Shown here one piece after another: positions 1 through 7,692 of a stretch of DNA of 64,000 bases. The stretch is from Tardiphaga alba (GTDB lineage Bacteria > Pseudomonadota > Alphaproteobacteria > Rhizobiales > Xanthobacteraceae). The position numbers and the translations under genes were made by a program. The notes under the pieces are model-generated. The model saw only the letters and a program-made list of their open reading frames with translations, was not told where the DNA came from and made no database searches. Where the stretch lies: assembly GCF_018279705.1 (NCBI RefSeq), contig NZ_CP036498.1, positions 1,071,001 through 1,135,000 of the forward strand. Reading direction: 5' to 3'. How positions within the stretch are numbered: position 1 is the first letter of the stretch; each line of letters opens with the position of its first letter.

Positions 1-992
1 TTCACCGTGCCGGCGCCGACCGGTTTCACATTGTATTGCGGCGCGCCCGTCGAGGCCTTGGCCTGCGCCGCGGTGATGAACTCTGCGTCCTGCATCGCCG
101 CGAGCACGATCTTCGCACGCGCTTCCGCGCCTTCCGGATTGCGGTTGGGTGCAAGGCGCGACGGCGACTTCACGAGGCCGGCCAGCATCGCGGCTTCGGC
201 GACGGTGACGTTCTTCGCGCTCTTGCCGAAATATTTTTGCGCGGCGGCTTCGACGCCATAGGCGCCCGAGCCGAAATAGACGCGGTTGAGGTAGAGTTCG
301 AGGATCTGGTTCTTGGAGTGCTTGCGTTCCAGCCAGAAAGCGAGCTCCACCTCCTGCAGCTTGCGCTGCATGGTGCGTTCCTGGGTCAGGAACAGGTTCT
401 TGGCGAGCTGCTGGGTCAGCGTCGAGCCGCCCTGCGACACGCCGCGATGCATCAGGTTGGTCGCCGCCGCGCGGGCGATGCCGATGGGATCGACGCCCCA
501 ATGCGAATAGAAGCGACGATCCTCGATGGCGATGAAGGCCTTCGGCAGATAGGGCGGCAGATCCTTCAGCGCGACATTGTCGCCGGCCTGTTCGCCGCGG
601 GTGGTCAGCACCGTGCCGTCCATGCCGACGATCTGGATCGTGGGCGGACGCTTCGGAATTTCCAGTGATTGAATCGGCGGCAGATGCGCGCCGACATAGA
701 CGATCGCGCCGCCGATCAGGATCGCGGCCCACAGGCCGAGCACCGCGGTCCAGTAGAACATCCGCTTGAGGCTGCGGCCAAAGCCGCCGCGGCTCTTGCT
801 GCGCGCCTTGCTGGACGTGCGTCCCTTGCGGGGCTTCTCAGTGGGCTCGCGCTTCGGCGCCTTTTTCGGCCGCGGCTCATCGCCGCCGCCGGGCACGCGA
901 TCGTCGGCAGAGAGTCGTAGATCGGACAATGCCGCCGAGATGCCGAATGTCGGCTCCTTGCGTCCACCGCCTTTTTTCTTGCCCCACGCCAT
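1..992 (-). CDS. Penicillin-binding protein 1A family, N-terminal part (3' end outside window)
   Basis: The first 330 residues of a bifunctional peptidoglycan synthase are present; the gene continues past base 1, so the transpeptidase domain is not visible. The start ATG at 992 opens a basic, Gly/Lys-rich cytoplasmic tail of about 75 residues, then one membrane segment (about 79-101), then a family-51 glycosyltransferase domain. That domain shows the catalytic-Glu motif EDRRFYSHWG (157-166), GGSTLTQQLAKN (188-199) and the KNQILELYLN motif (227-236). Known role of the family: polymerising lipid II into glycan strands on the outer face of the inner membrane. It is divergent from the histidine kinase at 1167. 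The long basic tail is common in rhizobial PBP1A/1C-like proteins, so I do not assign a gene symbol. Confidence 0.93.
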   Translation of the reverse strand, partial: MAWGKKKGGGRKEPTFGISAALSDLRLSADDRVPGGGDEPRPKKAPKREPTEKPRKGRTSSKARSKSRGGFGRSLKRMFYWTAVLGLWAAILIGGAIVYVGAHLPPIQSLEIPKRPPTIQIVGMDGTVLTTRGEQAGDNVALKDLPPYLPKAFIAIEDRRFYSHWGVDPIGIARAAATNLMHRGVSQGGSTLTQQLAKNLFLTQERTMQRKLQEVELAFWLERKHSKNQILELYLNRVYFGSGAYGVEAAAQKYFGKSAKNVTVAEAAMLAGLVKSPSRLAPNRNPEGAEARAKIVLAAMQDAEFITAAQAKASTGAPQYNVKPVGAGTV

Positions 993-1166
993 ACGCAAAC
1001 ACCACGCTCCGTTACCGGGAGCGTATCGGGCGCGGTTTAAGGTGCCGTAAAGCGAAGATTAACGCATCGGAAACGAAGTTCCATCTCACGCGTTACCTAC
1101 TGACCGCACTGGCCTCCGCGCCAAACGACGTGCAAACGACGTGATTGATCCCGTACGCGGAATTGG

Positions 1167-2756
1167 ATGAAATGCGACGACGCGCAACGGGGACCTGCGC
1201 GCGAGGAAAGACCCGTCAGCGTGACACGCAAAGCAGCGCCCAGCAGCAAGCCACCGGCCGCGGTCAACGATCCGCAGCGCCTGTCGGTGTTGCAGAGCTA
1301 TGCGATGCTCGACACCGGCCCCGAGCCGGAATTCGACGATATCGTCATGCTCGCCCGCCAGATCTGCGGCGCGCCGATGGCGCTGATCTCGCTGGTCGAT
1401 GCCGAGCGGCAATGGTTCAAGGCGGCCTCCGGCCTCGATATCTGCGAGAGCGGGATCGAGACATCGGTCTGCGCGCATGCGCTTGCGGTGCCGGAGACGC
1501 TGAACATCGCCGATCTCACGCAAGATGCGCGCACGAAGGACAATCCGCATGTCACCGGCGAGCCGCATCTGCGCTTCTATGCCGGCGCGCCACTGATCGC
1601 TGCCGAAGGCGTCGCCATCGGCACCGTCTGCGTCGTCGATACCGAACCGCGACCGGGCGGCCTCAGGCCCGAACAGCTGGATGCGCTGGAAGCACTGGCG
1701 CGACAGGTGATGACGCAATTCGAACTGCGCCGCGATCTGGTCCGCGCTTACGCCAAAACGCGCGACCGTGATACCGCGCCGCCATCCGCCGCAGAATCCC
1801 GCGATGCGGTGACGCGTTACCAGACCCTGTTCAATTCCCTCGATGCCGGCTTCTGCGTGATCGAACTGGCTTTTGATGCCGCGGGCATGCCGACCGACTA
1901 CAAATTCGTCGAGGTCAATCCGGCTTTCACCGACCATACCGGCCTGCACGATGCCGCCGGCAAATGGATGCGCGAGATCGCACCGGCGCATGAGCAGCAC
2001 TGGTTCGATCTCTATGGCAAGGTTGCGCTGACCGGCCAGCCGGCGCGCTTCGAGCAGTTTGCCGAGCAGCTCGGCAGTCGCTGGTATGAGGTCCACGCCT
2101 TTCGCATTGGCGCGCCCGATCTGCATCAGGTCGCTATCCTGTTCTCCGACATCACCGCACGCCGCGCCGCCGACCAGCAGATGAAGCTGATCAATGCCGA
2201 ACTCGGCCACCGCATGAACAATGCGATGGCGCTGGTGCAGGCGATCGCGACGCAGACGCTGCGCGGCGTCACCGAGCGCGACATCGTCGATGCCTTCGAG
2301 CGCCGTCTCGATGCGCTGAGCCGCGCGCATCACGTCCTGCAGCAGCAGGACTGGACCTCCGCGCGTCTGCGCGATGTGATTGCCGGCGTGCTCGAAGCCC
2401 ATACAGAGCGCATACGCGTCAGGCTGGACGGACCCGACATTCGCCTCGATCCCAAGGCCGCACTGTCATTCTCGATGCTGCTGCACGAGCTCGCCACCAA
2501 TGCGGTGAAATATGGCGCGCTCGGCAACAGCAGCGGCCATGTCGCGGTGTCGTGGACGACGGAGAAGGGCGAGCTGGTGTTCGACTGGCGCGAGCAGGGC
2601 GGACCGATCGTGACCGCGCCGACGCGCAAGGGACTGGGCACGCGCCTGATCGATCTCGGCATTGCCGGATCGGCGAATGTCAGCAAGAGCTACGACGCAT
2701 CGGGTTTCCGCGCCACCTTCCGTGCGCCGCTGGACAAGGTCGAGCATCCCAAGTGA
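1167..2756 (+). CDS. HWE-family sensor histidine kinase with GAF and PAS domains
   Basis: This soluble sensor kinase has no membrane segment. A GAF domain occupies about residues 40-185 and a PAS domain about 215-335. The HWE kinase core follows: H-box GHRMNN with phosphoacceptor His348, N-box HELATNA (440-446), WRE (474-476) and a GLGTR G-box (489-493). The His of the N-box and the W-x-E pair are the residues that define the HWE family. The GAF domain carries the ETSVCAHAL-type segment seen in many rhizobial GAF-HWE kinases. No response regulator lies nearby, so it is an orphan kinase. A GTG at 1221 (residue 19) has a better placed ribosome-binding site (AGGAAAG, 1204-1210) than the ATG at 1167 and may be the true start. 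Ligand and partner are unknown. Confidence 0.93.
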   Translation: MKCDDAQRGPAREERPVSVTRKAAPSSKPPAAVNDPQRLSVLQSYAMLDTGPEPEFDDIVMLARQICGAPMALISLVDAERQWFKAASGLDICESGIETSVCAHALAVPETLNIADLTQDARTKDNPHVTGEPHLRFYAGAPLIAAEGVAIGTVCVVDTEPRPGGLRPEQLDALEALARQVMTQFELRRDLVRAYAKTRDRDTAPPSAAESRDAVTRYQTLFNSLDAGFCVIELAFDAAGMPTDYKFVEVNPAFTDHTGLHDAAGKWMREIAPAHEQHWFDLYGKVALTGQPARFEQFAEQLGSRWYEVHAFRIGAPDLHQVAILFSDITARRAADQQMKLINAELGHRMNNAMALVQAIATQTLRGVTERDIVDAFERRLDALSRAHHVLQQQDWTSARLRDVIAGVLEAHTERIRVRLDGPDIRLDPKAALSFSMLLHELATNAVKYGALGNSSGHVAVSWTTEKGELVFDWREQGGPIVTAPTRKGLGTRLIDLGIAGSANVSKSYDASGFRATFRAPLDKVEHPK

Positions 2757-3405
2757 GTTGGTGCTGAATCATGTGCTGGTTCAAGCGTGGATTCATTTGC
2801 CCACGCGCCGTCCGTGACGCGCTTGGGCGCGAAGTGGACTTCCCGGTGTTCCCCTGACATGAGGGGGATGGCGCGCCAACAAGCGCAAGTCGGGTAGTCC
2901 TCGCGATGATGTCGGCCTTGCGGCTTCCACACATCGCGCAACGCCTCTCGGCGCGCCATCGCGGGATTTTTGGCTGAAGGACCGTTCTGTCGCACACCGG
3001 CGCATCGCTTCCGCCCGGCCTATGGCAGCAGGCTTCCGCAGACGCTGATCCCGACGGATTTCTCCGCCGTTCGCCAGTGCCGTCGCAGCCGAACTATCGG
3101 CTCTCCCCCGTAGTAGGGAGTGACGGTGGCCCCCGGCCTCCCGAGTCCTGCTTGCGAAGCAAGGCCGCGGGCACCGCATCCTCCTCCACTCTCAAGACGC
3201 CCTCGAGAAGCGCCCCTCGCGAGAAGGATGGAGAGGAATATAGTCAGAGTTGCTTTGCTCGTCAATAGGGCAATGGGTTGGAGCTGGTTTCGTATTCCCA
3301 TCGGCAACAAATGTCTCATGATACCGACCGCGATATGCCAGTATAAGATCAGAAAGTCTGGCTTTGAGCTGTGCGGGCTCCAAGTGCGTGTCTCGGGAGT
3401 GAAGT
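2757..3405. other. 649-bp gene-free stretch upstream of the AIPR gene
   Basis: No open frame here has convincing codon use or a recognisable product. The left part (about 2800-3200) is GC-rich and contains nested inverted repeats (listed separately). The right part (about 3240-3405) becomes AT-richer and leads into the AIPR gene. TATAAG at 3342-3347 could be a -10 element for that gene, but no good -35 sits 16-18 bp upstream. The whole stretch looks like a junction between core chromosome and transferred DNA. Confidence 0.6.
2851..2960. other. Nested inverted repeats, possible structured RNA or repeat element
   Basis: Three stems can be read directly. CCCCT (2851-2855) pairs with AGGGG (2862-2866). 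GATGGCGCGCC (2867-2877) pairs perfectly with GGCGCGCCATC (2950-2960). Inside the latter, CGCGATG (2902-2908) pairs with CATCGCG (2932-2938). The nesting could form a stem-loop in RNA or a cruciform in DNA. I have a vague impression of similar sequence in other Bradyrhizobium-group genomes but cannot verify it. Confidence 0.4.
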
Positions 3406-5058
3406 ATGGAAACGAAGGATCTCGAATACGGCAATCTGAAGCAGCTGATCGCCAGTTACGAGGCGAAAGGACGCTCGGAGTCGCCTGCATTTTTGAACTG
3501 GTTTCTTGAAAACGTATATCGCCTCGATGACGTCGCAGCAGCGGATGCAATCTGTGATGAGCAAAACGACAAAGGCATCGATGGCATATACATCGATCAC
3601 AACGAACAGCAGATCCACCTATTCCAGTCTAAGATAAGACAGAAGGCGAACGGGACGGTTGGCGATGTGTCTCTTAAAAATCTAGCAGGCTCGCTGACGC
3701 AGTTTCAAAAGCCAGAGTCAATCGACGCTCTAATGCAGGGTGATTTGAACACGTTGTTGAAGCGTCTGATTGCTAAGACGGACCTGAGAGGTTTGGTCGA
3801 AGTCGGCTACGAAGTGTTCGGCATTTTTGTAACTAATGAGCTCTTAGATCAAGCTGCTCTTGACTATCTCAAAATCAACAAATCCATAGTTGTTTATGAT
3901 CGCCAGAGAATTGCTAGCGAAACGATCGATATAGATAAAGAGGGTGGCATAGCGGGTAGGTTTACTTTCGACGTCAGCTATGTTTCCCCGCTAGAGTATC
4001 AGGTTGGGACTGAAGCTAAGGCGTACATTGTCCCGATATCGGCGCTTCAGCTTGTAAAACTCCAAGGTATCTCTGACGGAGTTCTGTTCTCTCAGAATGT
4101 GCGCTTTTCGTTAGGCGGAACGCCTGTAAACAAGGCGATCGCTACATCTGTCCAGAACAAGGCTGAGCACAAATATTTTCCGCTCTTCCACAATGGCATC
4201 ATTCTGCTCTGTGCTGATGCGCAGCTTAAAGAACAGGCGCTGACAATCGAGAATTACGTCGTGGTGAATGGTGCTCAAAGCCTTTCGACGCTTTACAAAA
4301 ATCAATCGTCCATTTCGTCAGATCTTCGAATGCTTGTGAAAGTAATCGCTCTGCGTGATTCCCCTCTTGCGCAGAAGATCACACTTAACAGCAACAACCA
4401 GAATGCCATCAAACCAAGAGATCTACGTTCAAATAATGACATCATGCTTCGTCTCAAAAAGGAGTTCGAGCAGAGCAAGGAGAACTACTATTTTGAGATC
4501 AAACGGGGAGAAAATCTGCCTTCGGGTACAACGATTATCGCGAATGATCTAGCAGGAAGAATGTTGCTCGCATTCGATTTGCACGAGCCGTATTCGTGTC
4601 ATCAGCTATACCGAATATTCGATGACGAGTACGCCGATATCTTTGGGCGGAGAGAGGTAGATTGCTATCGCATTATATTTCTTCGCAAGATATTGGACCT
4701 GGTTGAGGCGAGTTTGCCTGGAATTAAGAATGTGCCTTTTGCGAACTATGGCCTTACTCGTTACTTTCTTCTGCACGTCATTTCGGTGATTGTTGATGAA
4801 GCAAACAAAGATCGTGCGATCGTAGCGAACCCAAAGAAGTTTTGGGGATCTAAGGAGATGATTGCTTTCTATGGTAAGGTTGATGAGCTGCTTAAAGGGC
4901 TGATCGTTGACTTGAACTATGAAGTAGCGGAGGTCGGCGAGAGCTTCGACTACAAGGCCGATCTGAAGAGTCCCAAAAGCGTAGAAGAGTGGACGGGGAA
5001 GCTCGTTAGAGATTATCAAAAGGACGTTCAGCGAGGCAAAGCCGTGGCATTCGACTAA
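3406..5058 (+). CDS. AIPR-family (abortive infection phage resistance) protein
   Basis: This 550-residue protein matches the AIPR family by several features. The N-terminal 90 residues carry a putative restriction-endonuclease-like site, KGIDGIYID (D59) followed by FQSK (Q74, K76), the D...QxK arrangement of Mrr-type nucleases. The AIPR core then shows FHNGI (261-265), VNGAQSL (287-293) and ITLNSNNQNAIKPRDLRSN (326-344), which I regard as diagnostic. Family members are linked to phage abortive infection; the mechanism in this branch is not established. The coding sequence is visibly AT-richer than its neighbours and uses codons rare around it (ATA, TTA, AGA). It stands alone with no methylase or other defence gene beside it. 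Ribosome-binding site GGGAG precedes the ATG. Transfer is inferred from composition. Confidence 0.85.
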   Translation: METKDLEYGNLKQLIASYEAKGRSESPAFLNWFLENVYRLDDVAAADAICDEQNDKGIDGIYIDHNEQQIHLFQSKIRQKANGTVGDVSLKNLAGSLTQFQKPESIDALMQGDLNTLLKRLIAKTDLRGLVEVGYEVFGIFVTNELLDQAALDYLKINKSIVVYDRQRIASETIDIDKEGGIAGRFTFDVSYVSPLEYQVGTEAKAYIVPISALQLVKLQGISDGVLFSQNVRFSLGGTPVNKAIATSVQNKAEHKYFPLFHNGIILLCADAQLKEQALTIENYVVVNGAQSLSTLYKNQSSISSDLRMLVKVIALRDSPLAQKITLNSNNQNAIKPRDLRSNNDIMLRLKKEFEQSKENYYFEIKRGENLPSGTTIIANDLAGRMLLAFDLHEPYSCHQLYRIFDDEYADIFGRREVDCYRIIFLRKILDLVEASLPGIKNVPFANYGLTRYFLLHVISVIVDEANKDRAIVANPKKFWGSKEMIAFYGKVDELLKGLIVDLNYEVAEVGESFDYKADLKSPKSVEEWTGKLVRDYQKDVQRGKAVAFD

Positions 5059-5167
5059 TATCCCACATCATCGCCGCATTCTCCTCACGTCACCGCCCCA
5101 TCACCTCCAGACCTTCCGCACACTTGCGCGTTACCGCTGGGCGTCCAATCACATGAAAGGACAGACC

Positions 5168-5530
5168 ATGCGCACCATGACAGCTCTTGCTCTCGCCACA
5201 GCTCTTTCGCTCGGCACGCCCGCGATCACTCTGGCGCAGGGAACGGCGCCGGCCAAAGAATCGGCCCAGCAGAGCGGTTCGCCCAAATCCACCGTGCAGA
5301 TCAACAAGATCCAGGTGATCGACGTCAAAACTCTGCCCGATGCGGTGAAGACGCAGGTTGATGAGGTCGTGTCTAAGACCAGCGACGAGGACATGAAGGG
5401 GCTGCGCGCCTCCATTGATGCTTCGCCGGCCGCGGCCGGGGCGCTGAAGGAGAAGGGGATCTCGTCGGCGCAGGTGGTCGCGATCAATATCGCGGATGGC
5501 GTGCTGACGATGTTCACGAAGGCGGCGTAA
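5168..5530 (+). CDS. Small secreted hypothetical protein
   Basis: A 120-residue protein begins with a clear Sec signal peptide (MRTMTALALATALSLG, cleavage probably after the TLAQG region). It is followed by a soluble domain rich in Lys, Ser and Ala with no motif I recognise. I place the start at ATG 5168 rather than 5153, because AAAGGA at 5156-5161 is then an ideally spaced ribosome-binding site. The mature part is predicted periplasmic. It stands alone between the AIPR gene and a repeat and has the high-GC composition of the core genome. Function is unknown. Confidence 0.75.
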   Translation: MRTMTALALATALSLGTPAITLAQGTAPAKESAQQSGSPKSTVQINKIQVIDVKTLPDAVKTQVDEVVSKTSDEDMKGLRASIDASPAAAGALKEKGISSAQVVAINIADGVLTMFTKAA

Positions 5531-5552
5531 AGGTTAGTCTCAATCTCTCACT

Positions 5553-5675
5553 GTCATCGCCCGGCCGTGCGCGCAATTGCGCGCCAGGACCGGGCGATCC
5601 AGTACGCTCTGGCTATAGTGCTGGAGCTGCGTTGACGGTGTCTACTGGGCCACCCGCTTTCGCGGGTGGCGACAG
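5553..5675. repeat. Palindromic intergenic repeat, family E copy 1
   Basis: An imperfect inverted repeat whose ends read GTCATCGCCCGG and CGGGTGGCGACAG, with the inner palindrome GTGCGCGCAATTGCGCGC and the linker words 'ATCCAGTACGCT' and 'TCTACTGGGC'. Two relatives lie at 48184-48265 and 50154-50259. It sits between two convergent genes. Confidence 0.75.
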
Positions 5676-5712
5676 GTTGTGTTGCGGCGAAGCCGCGTAG
5701 CCACGCTCCCAA

Positions 5713-6948
5713 CTATCCCGCGCTATCATCCTCGATGATCGGCCCGAACAGTTCCCAGCGTTCGCCATTGAAGCGCTGCATCTGCAGCTGCTTGTTGACG
5801 CGGTAATCCGTCGGCGAGGTGGAGCCGACAAAACCGGGCAGCGACAGGTCGAAGACGAGATTGGACAGGCTGGTGGCCTGCTTCATCACATTCGCGCGGG
5901 TGAGATCGTCACCGCAGCGCTTCAGCACTTCCACCATCAGCTGGGCATTGCCATAGCCATAGGTGTTGAAGTTCGAGTTCTTGTCGCCCTCGGGATAGTA
6001 TTTCTCCATGAAGGCCAGATAGCGCTTCATGCCGGCATCGTCCTTCCATTGCGGATCGGCCGGGTCCTTGCCGTAATTGGTCGAGATCAGGCCCTTCGAA
6101 TTCTCCAGCCCCGCCGGCACCAGCACCGCGCCCACCGATGTCGCATTGATGTCGACGATATGGATCGGCTTCCAGCCGAGATCGGCGACCTTCTTGATCG
6201 CCTGCGCGGCGAATTTCGGCGTCGAGGCGTTGAACAGAAGATCGGCGCCGGAGGACTTCAGCTTGACGATCTGCGAGTCGATGGTGGGGTCGGCGAGTTC
6301 GTAGCTCGCATCCGACACGATCATCGACGCCGCCTTGTCGCCGAGGCCGGCCTTCATGCCGGTGAGATAGTCGCGGCCGAGATCGTCATTCTGCCAGAGA
6401 ATGGCGATCTTGGCATTCGGGTGGTTCTTCAGGATGTATTTGGCGTAGATCCGGCCTTCGGTCTGGTAATTGGGATTGTAGCCCATGGTCCAGGGGAAGT
6501 TCTTCGGATCGGTAAAGCGCGTGGCGCCGGTGGCGGCGAACAGCTGCGGCACGCCCTTGGTGTTGAGATATTTTTGCACGCCGGCATTGGAGGGCGTGCC
6601 GATGATCTGGAAGGTGAGCAGGACCTCGTCGGACTCCACCAGCTTGCGCACCTGCTCCACCGCCTTGGGCGGCGAATAGGCGTCGTCATACTGGATCAGG
6701 TTGATCTTGCGGCCATTGATGCCGCCGGTCTCGTTGATCATCTTGAAATAGGCGGCCTGGGTCTTGGCGATCGACGAATAGGCCGATGCGGGGCCGCTGA
6801 AGGGGACGGTCTGGCCGATCTTGATCTCGGTGTCGGTGGCGCCGGGATCGTATTTCTTCTGGGCGGATGCCGGTGTGGAAAAAGACGTTGCGGATAGCGC
6901 GGTCGCAATGGCGCAAGCGGCGACCGAATGAACGAGCGTGGCTCTCAT
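5713..6948 (-). CDS. Branched-chain amino acid-type ABC transporter substrate-binding protein
   Basis: A 411-residue periplasmic binding protein of the Leu/Ile/Val-binding (LivJ-like, peripla_BP_6) family. A signal peptide ends near residue 29 (TPASAQ), and the mature chain opens DTEIKIGQTVPFSGPAS, the usual first strand of these proteins. The start is ATG 6948, preceded by GGAAGG on the minus strand. A longer frame running upstream is discarded because its extra residues are encoded by an intergenic repeat. No permease or ATPase gene is adjacent, so it is an orphan binding protein, which is common in this bacterial group. The ligand could be an amino acid, an aromatic acid or another small organic acid; the sequence does not decide. 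Confidence 0.9.
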   Translation of the reverse strand: MRATLVHSVAACAIATALSATSFSTPASAQKKYDPGATDTEIKIGQTVPFSGPASAYSSIAKTQAAYFKMINETGGINGRKINLIQYDDAYSPPKAVEQVRKLVESDEVLLTFQIIGTPSNAGVQKYLNTKGVPQLFAATGATRFTDPKNFPWTMGYNPNYQTEGRIYAKYILKNHPNAKIAILWQNDDLGRDYLTGMKAGLGDKAASMIVSDASYELADPTIDSQIVKLKSSGADLLFNASTPKFAAQAIKKVADLGWKPIHIVDINATSVGAVLVPAGLENSKGLISTNYGKDPADPQWKDDAGMKRYLAFMEKYYPEGDKNSNFNTYGYGNAQLMVEVLKRCGDDLTRANVMKQATSLSNLVFDLSLPGFVGSTSPTDYRVNKQLQMQRFNGERWELFGPIIEDDSAG

Positions 6949-7060
6949 GTCGTTGCCTTCCCTGATGTCTATCACTCGACGATCTCCCGCAAGGGCGTCG
7001 TCGTTGCGCAGAGTGTGAGGGAAGGTTGTGGCGTTGGCAAGTTTCGCGGAGGCACTGGCC

Positions 7061-7197
7061 TTTACCTCTCCCCACCGGGGAGAGGTCGATCCGGCGAAGC
7101 CGGAGCGGGTGAGGGGGCTTCCAAAAACTCCGGAGTGTGTAGCGCCCCTCACCCGGCTTGCTTCGCAATCCGACCTCTCCCCGAGGGGAGAGGTGAA
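7061..7197. repeat. Palindromic intergenic repeat, family A variant
   Basis: A long inverted repeat whose outer arms read ACCTCTCCCC(ACC)GGGGAGAGGT at the left and GACCTCTCCCC(GA)GGGGAGAGGT at the right, joined through GGGTGAGGGG / CCCCTCACCC. It lies upstream of the binding-protein gene that ends at 5713 and downstream of the DUF1304 gene. It accounts for the spurious N-terminal extension of the former. Confidence 0.75.
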
Positions 7198-7212
7198 GAT
7201 CAGCGCTCCGCC

Positions 7213-7578
7213 TTACCTCGCCAGCGCCAGCACGATCAGCGCCAGAGCGGCCGGGGCGGCTTGCACATACAGGATCCGCTTGCTCACGCTCATGGCGCCG
7301 TAGACGCCCGCGACGATCACGCAGAGCAGGAAGAAGGCCTTGATCTGAAATGCGAAGGCGGGCGCGGCATGCAGCAGGCCCCAGATCAGGCCGGCGGCGA
7401 GGAAGCCGTTATAGAGGCCCTGATTGGCGGCCAGCACCGCGGTGGTCTCGGCCTTTTCCGGCGTGTTCTTGAAGGTCTTCAGGCCGAGCGGCTTCTGCCA
7501 GAGAAACATCTCCAGCACGAGGAAATAGACATGTAGCGCTGCGACCAGCGCGGTGAGGAGATTGCCGATGAGTGTCAT
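7213..7578 (-). CDS. DUF1304 family membrane protein
   Basis: A 121-residue integral membrane protein with four predicted helices. The N-terminal helix carries an H and several E residues (ALHVYFLVLEMFLW), followed by the Q-G-x-Y-N segment (NQGLYNGFLAAGLIWG) typical of DUF1304. Length matches the family. The function of the family is unknown. It is transcribed on the minus strand between two intergenic repeats with no operon partner. I am confident of the family from the NQGLYNGFL segment and the topology, and have no evidence for a role. Confidence 0.88.
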   Translation of the reverse strand: MTLIGNLLTALVAALHVYFLVLEMFLWQKPLGLKTFKNTPEKAETTAVLAANQGLYNGFLAAGLIWGLLHAAPAFAFQIKAFFLLCVIVAGVYGAMSVSKRILYVQAAPAALALIVLALAR

Positions 7579-7601
7579 GAGTGCCCCTATGAGTTCGTTA
7601 C

Positions 7602-7692
7602 CGTAGGGCGGATGAGCGAAGCGTCATCCGCCGCGGAGTTTCAAGCGATGCACTCGGCCGGCGGATGACGGCTTCGCCTAATCCGCCCTACG
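7602..7692. repeat. Palindromic intergenic repeat, family D copy 1
   Basis: Terminal inverted arms CGTAGGGCGGAT(gagcgaagcg) and its mirror ATCCGCCCTACG frame a 91-bp element. The right end overlaps the 3' end of the EAL gene and supplies its last four codons and TAG stop. A related but diverged element lies at 58053-58172. Confidence 0.8.

Noticed and set aside
2690..3179. Overlapping minus-strand open frames of about 100-130 codons
   Set aside because: They are Arg/Ser/Pro-rich, have no family pattern or ribosome-binding site, and lie over inverted repeats.
6949..7152. Extended N-terminus of the binding protein ending at 5713
   Set aside because: The extra codons are encoded by a family A repeat. 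The signal peptide and the ribosome-binding site place the start at 6948.
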